Below, piece after piece: positions 10,627 through 20,831 of a stretch of 64,000 nucleotides of DNA. The notes under the pieces are model-generated. The model ran no database searches, was not told where the DNA came from, and saw nothing but the letters and a program-made list of their open reading frames with translations. How positions within the stretch are numbered: position 1 is the stretch's first letter; each line of letters starts with the position of its first letter. The stretch lies in contig WHVA01000062.1 of assembly GCA_015179125.1 (NCBI GenBank), positions 1-64,000 on the forward strand, in the 5' to 3' direction. Made by a program: the position numbers and the translations under genes. This stretch comes from Gautieria morchelliformis. Lineage: Eukaryota > Basidiomycota > Agaricomycetes > Gomphales > Gomphaceae.

Positions 10627-10866
10627 GTTCCATTTCTGATGATCATCCATCTACCCTTCTTCCTGCCTGATACAGGCATTGATGCCCTCTTTCCGTTCCT
10701 TACCATTAGTGTATAAACCCCCCATCATGTACGCTAAATCCTCAGTTCTGATATTGACTTAGATCCTCATATCTCTCTGCTTCTCTGCCTAAATCTCATT
10801 TCCAAACCTCAGCTTGAAGCCGAATCTGTTCCTGAATCTGTTTCCCAAAATTAGGGTGGAACACTG
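10627..10866 (+). repeat. Probable 5' LTR of Gypsy-A
   Basis: A 240-base segment begins TGTTCCA and ends TGGAACA (7-base inverted ends). It contains a TATAAACC box near 10714 and is followed after a few bases by GGGTGCAACC, a possible primer-binding site, and then by the Gypsy-A gag start at 10999. Confidence 0.55.
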
Positions 10867-10998
10867 TAGTGGGTGCAACCTACGAAGTTGAAGCCAAGCC
10901 CCCCATTACCGAACCTCGGCTCAGCCCTCGGGTTGAGTCTTAAGTATGACTTACATTCTTAACAGTATATCAGAACTCTCCACACACAGTTGTTCGAT

Positions 10999-12124
10999 AT
11001 GCCTATCACTAGATCTTACACCCGTGCCTGAAGCAGCCGCATTACCCCGACCATAGAGGCCTGCCGCACACAAAGTGCTTCCAACCACCCTGAAAACCTG
11101 TAAGGGCAACCCTGGCTAGTTGTGGAGATCACACTACCACACAACTGACAAGGGGAAATCCAAAGAGAAAAGTCTAAGGACACCCAATGTCAGCGAGCCC
11201 ATATTATACTATGCTGCGTAGCCAGGGAAAACACTTGGCACCCGCCATCAACCCTGCATCCTCCTGACCTCCCTGACCCTTGATCGACCCTTGATGCCAC
11301 CTATTACGTGAGCCGCTTGATTTCCGACACTGTTCCGAGAGTGGAAGTCGGACATTGGATCGGAACTGGAAGTGGAGTCGGAAATGGAGTCGGAAATGGA
11401 GTCGGAAATGGAGTCGGAAATGGAGTCGGAACTGGAGTCGGAACTGGAGTCGGAACTGGAGTCGGAACTGGAGTCGGAACTGGAGTTGGAACTGGGAATG
11501 GAAAACAGGGTGTCCCCTGACAAAACCCCTCATTCCATCACCGCTAGGACAACCCCCCTCCATCTTTGAACTCGTCTCGATGCCAAGTTATTGGTGCTGG
11601 TCATGGACATATCAGTGAGGTTCCCTAAGATCCCCACGGTGAGTCCCCCGACCCTAGTAACCCTGGTGGTGGTGATGATGGTGGTGACGACGACTCCGGT
11701 TCTGAGCACAACTCCAATCCTGATGCAAAGGCCCTGAGAACGAACCCCAACCCGAATGCAGAGGCAGACGGCGAGGAACAGGGTGAGCACCGTATGCTCG
11801 TGGCTTTGGAAAAGCTTACCGACAATGGACTCGGTGGAGGAGACCGATCTGATTCAAAGGCAAAACTTCAGGAACCCAACCAATTTGACGGTTCGGACCC
11901 AAAGAAACTCCGAGGTTTCCTTTTCCAGTGCACGTTGAATTTCCATGCCAAACCTCAAGCTTTCCAAGATGGTTCTGTGAAAGTGAACTACATTCTGTCC
12001 TTCTTCAAGGAACGCCTCTTGATTATTTCGAGCCCTTCCTTACTGACAACCCCGTTAACGAGCCCATCTGGGCGTCAGATTAATGGCATCTTCATGGAAG
12101 AGCTTTACCTGAATTTCCGCCCCT
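10999..12124 (+). pseudogene. Gypsy-A gag, broken
   Basis: Begins ATGCCTATCACTAG and reaches the conserved fungal Gypsy gag block LQEPNQFDGSDPKKLRGFL and the following NFHAKPQAF/FMEELYLNF segments near 11870-12115. Defects are an in-frame TGA at 11029-11031, insertion of a 424-base element at 11099-11522 with AAACC duplication, at least two frameshifts after about 12005, and truncation at 12125 by an inverted LTR. No zinc knuckle, protease or polymerase remains. Confidence 0.75.
11094..11527 (-). mobile_element. Short TGT...ACA element, copy 1
   Basis: The element spans 11099-11522 (424 bases) and is flanked by AAACC at 11094-11098 and 11523-11527. Ends are TGTAAGGGCAACCCTGG and, inverted, TGTCAGGGGACACCCTG, an imperfect inverted repeat. 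Internally it holds a minisatellite of 12-base GGAGTCGGAAAT/C units (about 11355-11490). The same element in the opposite orientation lies at 24262-24692. TG...CA ends plus a 5-base duplication fit a short solo LTR; long inverted ends would also fit a MITE. It interrupts Gypsy-A gag. Confidence 0.72.
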
Positions 12125-12456
12125 TGTCGAGATTGGTTTTTAGGTGTTAATATTATGTATTAGTGAACACAGCGAATGCCCGAATAGCTTGTGTGAAGAA
12201 GTGTGCCGTTCGGCAAATAAGGTGAACCAATATATGTTCAGAAGATAAGAGGGCTGCCCAAATGGAGCCCGCCCTATCTACAGTCGTAGCGAAGTACCTG
12301 TGGCACTTGCTGATGTAATGTGCAAGGTGTCACGGAAAAGTTGTTTAAGTAGCAAGAATCCTTTCGCTGGCAAAGGTGCTCCTTCGGAGCCCTTCGCCAA
12401 CAGCGCAGATAATAGTACGAAGGGTAATGAAGGTGAAGTACAAAAACTCACCAGTG
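12125..12456 (-). repeat. Inverted 3' fragment of Gypsy-B/C LTR
   Basis: Reading on the minus strand, this is the last about 330 bases of the LTR family, ending CCTAAAAACCAATCTCGACA at 12125. It is joined head to head with the start of the Gypsy-B 5' LTR at 12457 and cuts Gypsy-A gag on its left. Confidence 0.75.
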
Positions 12457-13699
12457 TGTCATGACCCGTCCATTTTGTATACCCAGTAACCTTGACACTC
12501 CACTTCTTTATTCTCCCTGTTCGCTCCTCACCGAATTTGCCGAACGTTTATTTGCTTTCATATCATTCGCACGTAGCAGTGCTATCTGTACTTGATCAAT
12601 GCCTTCTCCCTGGCTCGATGGTCCATCACGGATCCCTTTACCTTCCTGGATCAAACCCCGTCGGATGCTCCTTCGCTTGGATGGCGTAACTTGTTCGTTT
12701 CCTGTACCCAGTTAGCCCTATTATCCAGTTCCCCAGTCCACCTCTACGTTCACGTGGCTTCGCCCTCCCCTTGGGCCACAGCTCTTCGATGATCATTCTA
12801 TTCGCCCTTCGCTGCATTTCACCGAACAATCATTCACTACTCACATCATTCGCCAGCAGGCATGCCATCAAACACGATCGACATCCCCTACTCGGCATGA
12901 TGGCTCATCACTGGCTCCATCAGCTTCTAGATCCAACCCCTTTAGGTGTTCATATGGCCAGGATACGTTCGCGGGACGTCCTACCGGTAGGTCATGTGGG
13001 ATCAACCCTCATGTGGGATCAACCCAGTAGACAAAGAGTCCGTGCAGGGTGGTGTATATGCGGGTCCCAAGACATGGTTTTGTACATAGGTGCCTTCGCC
13101 ACCTTTACTCTCCGTCATTTCATGTCCGCCCTCCTCCCTCACTCTATTGTATGTTTATTTCATCTATTTTGTATCATGACTGCGCACCCCTATCCAACCC
13201 TGACTCATGACGGCCTCTTTCCTATTCGCTGATACCATACAAGCATTTGATATAAGTAGTTCACATTCGCATGTATATTCCCCAGTTCAATTATCATATG
13301 TCCATCTTGTGCAAACTTGACCTCGCTGTGACTATCATCTTGAGCCTTCTCCTGTAGATTTCTATCTTCGACCAGAAGAAGACTTAGGCATCACTGGTGA
13401 GCTCTCATACTTCATCTTCGTTACCTTAGCCTTCAAACTATTATCTGTGCTGTCGGTGAAGGGATTGTCGCTACTTAGACAACCCTTCCGTGACACCTTG
13501 TACATTACATTGTCAAGTGCCACAGGCTCTTTCGCTACGACTGTAGATAGGGCGAGCTCCGTTCGGGCAGCCCTCTTATCTTGTGAACATTTATTGGTTC
13601 ACCCTCTTCGCCACACGGCATACTTATTCGCACAAGTTATTCGGGCATTTGCTGTGTTCACTAATACACGATATTAATGCCTAAAAACCAATCTTGACA
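12457..13699 (+). repeat. 5' LTR of Gypsy-B
   Basis: Begins TGTCATGACCCG and ends CCAATCTTGACA (1243 bases). A second family-like start at about 12685 (TAACTTGTTCG...TGTACCCAG) shows the same roughly 230-base U3 duplication as the copy at 9337. It is followed by a short leader and the gag ATG at 13747, so it is the upstream LTR of Gypsy-B. Confidence 0.78.
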
Positions 13700-13746
13700 G
13701 TATAATTCAACTAACAAACTACAGTCAAAGCATTCCCCTATTTTCC

Positions 13747-15762
13747 ATGTCGTCTACACAACAAGAAAACCCTGTTGTCCATAGAACTCGCTCGACAGGC
13801 CCAGTTCCTACCCCAGCACCACTCCAGAGGCGAACAGCTTCCACCTCATTCCCTTCGCAAAACCCCACAGAAGACATCATCCCTTTCTCCCGCCTCGTCG
13901 CCATGTCTGCATCTCGGCCTACACCACACCACCCGGTCCCCGAAGACACATCACCACCTCACTTCAACGTTCAACAGCAGCTGACTCCAGGCGAACAGCA
14001 CTTCTCCCCTCAGCATCCACTTTTGGCCAGTACTCCCATATCCAGTCACAGGCCCAGTGCCAATTCTTTACGCTCCTTATTGGCCCCTAATTCGCCCAGT
14101 GGTCGCCCACAGAACCCTAGCACTTTTCAAGAACCTTATCCTTCTAGGCTCCCTGGGATTGTCGGTGCTTCAGGACCCCGATTACAATCGGCCTTCGCAT
14201 GACCCCACTTGTCACCCGCTTCACCTAGTCATACTCCAAATCCATTTCTCGACGTGCACTACGCCCAGCGCCGTCCTAATCCCCAGCCTACACCTCCTCC
14301 CAATTCTAGGCACACCAAAACTGTACAAGCGGAATCTCAGGCTCACACGCCTGCTTCGCACAATTCTTCATCTCATTCACATCACTCACATGCCTCTTCG
14401 CACTATTCGCAGGCTCTTCACAGTCCTCACTGTTCGGTACATAGTGACCAGACTCGAGTCGGTTCCCAACAGAATCTCCCTCCCCAGGCGCCTTTAGTGG
14501 ACCAGGGACATCATGCTGACCCTGCACCTGAACAAAACCTTGGCTATCCTGTTGGTTGTGTGCCCTATTATGATCCGAATGCTGTGCCATTTGGGGGTGC
14601 CCCACCTCCATTCGCAGGGCAACCTCACCCCTTGGCAGGACAACCTCCCCTGTACCAACCTCCAGCCCAGATTCCTGCCCCACCAGGCAGGCCTGCGCCT
14701 TTTCCATTCGCAGGACAACTTCACCCTTTCACGGGACAACCTCCCCTGCAACAACCTCCAGCCCAGATTCCTGCCCCACCTGGCGGGCCTGCGCCTCTTC
14801 CATTCGTGGGACAACCTCACCCCTTCACGGGACAACCTCCCCCACAGAAGCTTCCAGCACAGATTCCTGCCTCACCTGGCATGCCTGCACCTTCTCCTCC
14901 ACCACCTTTTGGGCCACCATTTCCCCATTTCCGAGTACCTCCGATCGGGCCCCCCGGACCTCCTGGCCCACCTCCACCTCCTGGTGGAGGGCCTTGGCCG
15001 CAACCAGGGTTCCCCTGGAATCTCTATTATCCCTTTCCTTTCACCTGCCCTCAGGCCACCCCTGATGGTGATTCCGATGCTGCGAAACCTGACAAATTCA
15101 CAGGAAAGGAACCTTGCCTTCTCCAAACATTCATCGCTAGTTGTATTATGGTCTTCAACAACAAACCCCGAAAGTTCCAGCAGAGCGACAGCGAGTCTCC
15201 TATGCAGCATCCTACCTCAGCGACATTGCCTTGATCTGGTGGCAACCTTTTCTCATTCAGGTCCCAGAACCTCCCATTCAGAGCAACTGGCTTATCTTTG
15301 TTGACGAACTTAACCGTCTTTTCGGTCAGGCCAACATCATCCAGGTTTCCGAGCAAGCTATTCGCAGGCTCAAGATGCTCAACACCCATCGTGTTAATCG
15401 CCACATGACCACATTCGCTGAGTTGTCCTCTTACGTCAAGTGGAATGATGCTGCCCTTTATGACACTTTCTACAACTGCCTCACCAAGTGCATCAAAAAC
15501 CACATGCTCTCCTACGAACGTCCCGAAAGCCTCGACGATCTCAAACATCAGGCTCTTCACATCAACAATCGCTACTGGGAGCGCCAAGGCGAAAAGCAGA
15601 TTACAACCTCTATTTGTCCCCCTTCCTCTTCTGAACCATCTTCCACACCACGTGCTAACGCTCGACCCAGACCCTCTGCCGCAGCCAAGCCCAACGAACA
15701 GAAAGACCTTTCTGGTATCCTCGATGCCACCGGACGTCTTACTGAAGCTGAGAAAGAGCGAC
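13747..15762 (+). pseudogene. Gypsy-B gag, broken and truncated
   Basis: A gag-like polyprotein start reads 13747-14202, hits TGA at 14200-14202, and continues in the same frame to about 15180. A one-base shift then moves it to the frame ending at 15762. The middle (about 14600-14880) holds three tandem 35-residue proline-rich repeats around GQPPLQQPPAQIPAPPGG. The C-terminal part (RVSYAASYLSDIALIWW, LNRLFGQAN, LTEAEKERL) is the capsid-like region that normally precedes a CCHC knuckle. The frame is cut at 15763 by LTR-X, so knuckle and pol are missing. Confidence 0.78.
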
Positions 15763-16112
15763 TGTTTTGGAACCCTTCAAGACTTTGGTGTCAGAACTAA
15801 CACTTTGGTCTATCAGAACGTGTCGTATACGAAACTGCAAGAATATTAAACACTACTGGCATAATGAATAACAAACTATTAGTCTGTAGGTTCAAGGACG
15901 ACTATCGGGGTCCAAGTATTCCAAAAAGATAGGAATGGCTTCACAGGAGAGTTTGTAAGTGGACTGACCGATTAACATCAATGCACTGCAATAAACGAGT
16001 GACAAGGGTTTAAGAAGTGACTTGTGAAAGTCACTGAACAGGAAAGTCACTGATCAGTTCATCTCGGGTATTGGAGAGCTAATTGACAAGGAAATCGATT
16101 GTCAGGCTCACT
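15763..16112 (-). repeat. LTR-X copy C, left piece
   Basis: Starts TGTTTTGGAACCCTTCAAGAC exactly at the break in Gypsy-B gag and aligns with LTR-X copy A (2892-3371), including the GTGAAAGTCACTGAACAGGAAA and GACAAGGAAATCGATTG segments. The alignment stops at CTCACTCT and resumes at 16954, the intervening bases being displaced Copia-1 sequence. Confidence 0.65.
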
Positions 16113-16953
16113 CTAACATGATCGCCGACATCCTCACGAAGGCCTTACCTAGACCCGCCCACAACAAACTGATGAAACTCCTCAGCATCCACTCAAACCC
16201 TTACTCTCCTCTCCCATTTCCCTATGTTGGGTGCATTTATGCTCCTGCACCAAAATCAAGCATAATATATTCAATTTGTTGTATGATTTTTTCAATCTCT
16301 TCTCACATTGTTCTTGTACCATGCATCCATTTCTTTGATTATTTTCGAAGTTTTCCAGTCACTCCCTACCTCTCCATTTCATTTTGTTATTTCTACTTTT
16401 ACAAGCGGCTGCACCCAGCGGAGTCTGAAATGACTTCGACGCGCGAGCTCTTGGGCGCTAAAGTGCCGGGTAGTAGTACATGCAGTGAGACAGATTTCCC
16501 CCTCTCTCAGTGACAACTAAATTCACTGAGAGAGGCAAGTAAATTAGTCTAGTGTTCTTTCGATTTATTGACCTAGAAATCCTCTGTAGTGAATTAATTT
16601 CTAGGTAGTGTATAATATATTTACAGTGACAACTAAATTCACTGAGAGAGTGAATTAATTTCTAGTCTATTCTTTTGAGCAACAAGTCCATACCTACTGC
16701 CTATAATTCCTGTCTACTACACCCTATTCCTTTCCTATCGCTCCTATTCCTTTCCTACTGTTCCCATCTTTACATCGAGGGGGGGTGTTGGAACTACGAT
16801 GTCATATGGTCCACATAGACCCACATATGTGTCGGCTTATCATTTTCTAACCCCGCTGTCCCTCCTTTCCTCAGTCGTTCATGTCCATCTGAATGCCTGA
16901 GGTAAGAACACTCTACTCCACTTATCAGTTTACTTTACTTACGCTCCCTGCAG
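16113..16953 (+). pseudogene. Inverted, displaced 3' end of Copia-1
   Basis: On the plus strand this holds the last part of a Copia polyprotein (NMIADILTKALPRPAHNKL, from about 16115), then non-coding sequence, then a purine tract GAGGGGGGG directly before TGTTGGAACTACGATG at 16786. The last 168 bases match, reverse-complemented, the outer part of the Copia-1 5' LTR at 35576-35743. These are exactly the pieces that the minus-strand Copia-1 lacks at its own 3' end (junction at 17309/17310). The segment therefore appears moved and flipped rather than being a separate element. Confidence 0.75.
16502..16534. repeat. 12-base stem hairpin and 28-base direct repeat
   Basis: CTCTCTCAGTGA and its perfect reverse complement are separated by 9 bases. 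The right part (CAGTGACAACTAAATTCACT plus GAGAGAG) recurs at about 16624-16650, and GAATTAATTTCTAG is also repeated nearby. It lies in the non-coding stretch between Copia-1 coding end and polypurine tract. Confidence 0.6.
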
Positions 16954-17212
16954 AATTTCACCTAGAGTGTTAGTCTGGGTGGATAAGTAGAAAAGCAAAT
17001 ACTTAACTGAGAATTAATACACTAAGTAAGTGTAATAACCCTAGCTAGGGTTAGCAGCTTAGTAAGCTGTGCAAGCTTGGTAAGTCACACAAGGTACATG
17101 GATAGATGATGATGATGTATTGGCTGATTTTACTAACACTTGCTCGAGTTAGTAGCTGTGCTAGTTGCACAGGCTTTGGATTACTAACCCCCTAGCTGGG
17201 ATTAGCAGCTGT
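16954..17212 (-). repeat. LTR-X copy C, middle piece
   Basis: Aligns with LTR-X copy A from about 3372 onward (TTCACC, GGATAAGTAGAAAAGCAA, ACTTAACTGAGAATTA). It ends in GCTGT (17208-17212), the left copy of the Copia-1 target duplication; the LTR resumes after the right copy at 35744-35748. Confidence 0.7.
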
Positions 17213-17309
17213 TGTTGAATCTGCACTCTGATTAGCTCAGGTGTTCAGATGGACATGAATGACTGTTTTATTATTACCTGCACTCTGATTAGCTACAGTG
17301 CGGGTAATG
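17213..17309 (-). repeat. Copia-1 3' LTR, remaining 97 bases
   Basis: Nearly identical to the first 97 bases of the right LTR (35486-35582), starting TGTTGAATCTGCACTC. It joins directly to RNase H codons at 17310, so the outer LTR part, polypurine tract and last codons are absent here. They are found inverted at 16113-16953. Confidence 0.85.
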
Positions 17310-19952
17310 TAGGTACATGATAGAAATCAACGTCCCCTTCATAGACGTGTTCATGAACGTAGTGGTGCTGGACGTCAAAGTGTTTCAACCGTGCATGGTA
17401 GGAGGGATCTTTGATGATGGATACAGTGCCCATGTTATCACTTTGGATGTGAGTGGGGGCATCCTGCTTGTGACCCAGGAGCTCCAGTAGGTTTCGAAGC
17501 CAGACCACCTCTTTCAATGCATGACAGGCTGATGAGTACTCGGCTTCACAATTTGACGTCATCACAGACATTTGCTTTTTGGAGCTCCAAGTGATAGCGC
17601 CGACACCGAGGAAAAAGGCGTAGCCTGACACGGATCTCCTACAGTCCATGTCAGAGGCATGATCGGAGTCAGCAGAGCCTGTCAGGGTGATGTGTGGGAA
17701 AGCACCGCCGAGAGTGAGGTGGTGGGTGCAGGTAGCATTCAGGTACGTGAGAACATGCTTCACGGGGCTCCAGTGTGGTTCCCTGGGATTCATGGTGAAC
17801 TGCAAGAGGCGATTGATGGAGAATGTGATGTTGGGTCGGGTGCACATAGACGCATACATCATGGACCCTATGGCAGTGCGGTACAATACTCTAGACATCA
17901 CAGCGATCTCACCAGGGGACGTAGGTGACTGATCTGGGGAGAGATCTTTGGTAGTGGCACTGAGGGGAGTCCATACAGGGTAAGCCGTCTCGAGATTGAA
18001 GCATTTCACGATGCACTCAATATATGCGGATTGGCTTAGGGATATGGTTCTTGCATTCCGGTTGCGGGAGATCTCAATGCTGAGCATCCGTCAGATGTCA
18101 CCCAGGTCGGTGATATCTATGTCGGAACAAAGATCATGTATGATTGAGTCGAGCTCAGAGTTGCTGCTGGCGGCAGCGGCCATGTCATCAGTGTGTATTA
18201 CAACAATGGATTTCCTGAGGTCGGTGGAGCAGCTGTATACGCAGTGGTCGACTGGGTTACGAGTGAAGCCTTGTGAGACCATGGCTTTGTGCAGTGTTTT
18301 ATTCCACTGGCGGCCTGATTGTTTCAGCCCGTAGAGACCCTTCCGTAACCGGCAGACATGATTCTCCATTCCTTCAACAACACTCCCTTCAGCCTGCTCC
18401 ATGTAGATCTCTTCATCGAGGTTAGGGTGGAGGTAGGCGGTTTTGACATCAAGCTGTCACAACTCCCAATTGAGGGTGGTGGCGAGGGAAAGTATGATGC
18501 GGAATGATTCAAGGTGGGAAATGGGTGAGAAGGTATCGTGGTAGTCCTGTCCAGCTATTTGGGTGAAACCCTTTGCGACAATGCAAACCTTAAGCTTAGC
18601 CATCCTGCCAGATTCGTCGTGCTTGATATGGCAGACAGTTTTGCTTTTATTACCCATTTTCCAACAGGGACTGAGCTGCAAGGTACGAGGTCCCAGACAT
18701 GGTGATTCTTCATGGAACGCAGCTCAGAGTCCATGCCTTGTTGCCAGATTGGACCATTTGGGCCCTTGAGCGCTTCGGTGAAGGACGTGGGGTCTTCCTC
18801 ATCATGCACAATACCTGCTAGGGCCATGTCTTCAATGAAGTGAGCCTCAAAGTCGGTGTTTCTATTGGCAGAACAGGCAAGTCGTGCAGCGGTGCTGGCA
18901 GAGGTGATCTCAGTGACGGTGTGCTCAGTACGGCTAGTGTATGGAAGGTTTCGCATGGCCGCACCAGCGGTGGATGGCTTGAGGGTGCGTGATGATCGAC
19001 GAGGTGCATTGGCAGGGGCAAGGTTGTCAGTTTTCAGGTGAACAGGTATGTTGGGTTCGATCTCAACCTCCTCAATCTGGACATCCGGTGTGGTTCGATC
19101 AACCTCAACCTCCTCGACCTGATCATAAGGTGCTCCCCCTCTAATTGTCGCCCTGATGTCCTCACCTCCTGAGACGCCGCACGGTGCAAGCTTGTAGTCC
19201 TCATTGACATCGTCGCTCGTCACCTTTTCGTCTCCGACTACGAGACCAGGATGTAGTGGGTGCAGTTGGATGTCTTGCAATTCAGTGAAGGAGACGTTGC
19301 GTGTGGTAATGATTTGTCCGGTTGTACAGTTGTAGCACCTATAAGCTTTTGAGTTCGGCAAGTAGCCTACTAGGATGCATTCAGTCGAGCGGTTATATAT
19401 TTTTGCGACATGTCGGTTTTGGATGAGCACAAAGGCTCTGCAGCTGATTTCCCATAGGTGCGATAGGTCAGGTTTGTGTCCTGTCCATGCTTCATATGGG
19501 GTCATGTCGTTTAGCGCTTTTGTGGGTGTGTGGTTTTTAAGATAAATGGCAGTCATCATGCACTCCCCCACAGACTTGGAGGTATGTTCATGTCAGATCT
19601 AATCGATCGCATCCTTGACATAAGGGTATGGTGGCTTCGTTCAACTATACCATTTTCAGCAGAAGTGTATGGTGCCATTGATAGGTGTTGGACGCCATGG
19701 CTGTGGAGGTATCTCTCATATAGTTTAGATGTGTACTCCCCACCATTGTCAGTAATAAATCTTCTGACGGGGCCATTGGCTTGGCGTTCTACAAGGGACA
19801 GCCAGTCGGTGAAGGCGGTAAGGGCATCACTCTTTTTCGCAAGTAGGTAGGACCAAGTGTGTCTGGAGTGATCATCTATGAAGTTTAAGACATAAACCTT
19901 TCCACCGGCAGGTACATCCTCAGGCCCGGTGATATCAGAAAAGACAGTGTTG
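17310..19952 (-). pseudogene. Copia-1 pol, downstream half
   Basis: Minus-strand pieces read integrase core (VFSDITGP, ITDNGGEY and ENGIVERSHH, so all three acidic residues are present), then a variable linker, reverse transcriptase (AKGFTQIAGQDYHDTFSPI, LYGLKQSGRQWN) and RNase H (SADSDHASDMDCRRSVSGY). The YVDD motif reads HTDD. TGA stops lie at 18457-18459 and 18091-18093, and frameshifts near 19560 and 18650. The coding end runs into LTR sequence because of the local rearrangement. Confidence 0.85.
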
Positions 19953-20066
19953 AGTATTGTCATGACCTGTCTATTTCTCTTACCCCACTGTCTCTATGTT
20001 CCCTCTCATCACTCCCTAGCATCTTCGCCAGAGTTCACCGCACCCACTGACCACTCTCCCTCTACC

Positions 20067-20804
20067 TGTTGAAAGTATTGAAAAACACAATATTAACATA
20101 TTAATTACAACAAACATGAGCTCACATCACAACCGACACATCGATAATCCCTCTCTGAGCATACACATTACGGCACTCATACCCGAGACCACCGGACCAT
20201 CATATGCCCACTCGACCCAACCCGATCACAGTCCCCGACTCCCCCGACGTCACAAGGACACATAACACATGTTACCATGACCTATAACACCCAAGGAACC
20301 CTATCCAAGACCACCGAGCCCATCCCGAATCACGCACATTCCATCAGTCACGTGACCCAATCAAGGGACGCAACGCGTCGAGCTGACCCTGCCTATACCC
20401 AGACTATGCCCCCTATCCATCACCAAACATCTGTTTCCTCATCCTGTTTTACGCTCCATCTCCAAGCCCAACTTAGATAGCGCGTGTCAACACTCCTATC
20501 GTTGTCCATGCACCACTCACCCCATTCCATCAGTCCCTTAGCATTGCACCACTAATTCCTTAACCGCCAAGCACCATCAATAACTAATAAATACCTAGCT
20601 CCATGTACAATTAACTAGCAGTGAAATCACACTTCGTCTCACCCCTCACACAGTAGTAGAACTTCCAGTCGACATAATTCATAAGACACACACATTTATT
20701 GCGTGTGCAGATATTCCTGTCAACTTCAAGCCTTACTCCATTTATCTCATAATTGAGAGATTAAATAATATTGTCTTAAATAATATTCCTAGCACTAAAC
20801 AACA
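20067..20804 (+). repeat. Copia-2 5' LTR
   Basis: 738 bases, TGTTGAAAG to AAACAACA. The TATA position near 20471 reads ACTTAGATAG, whereas the 3' LTR keeps ACTTATATAG, so the promoter of the copy that would drive transcription has lost its TATA box. A candidate primer-binding region GATTAAGAGTCTCAG follows; I cannot assign the tRNA. Confidence 0.9.
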
Positions 20805-20831
20805 GATTAAGAGTCTCAGACTCTACTCACG

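Noticed and set aside
11204..11569. Ser-, Gly- or Glu-rich frames in all phases near 11.3 kb
   Set aside because: They translate the 12-base minisatellite inside the short TGT...ACA element and change phase with the repeat; they are not genes.
16118..16513. Stand-alone 131-residue plus-strand gene
   Set aside because: Its start is the C-terminus of Copia polyprotein. The rest is non-coding sequence between coding end and polypurine tract.
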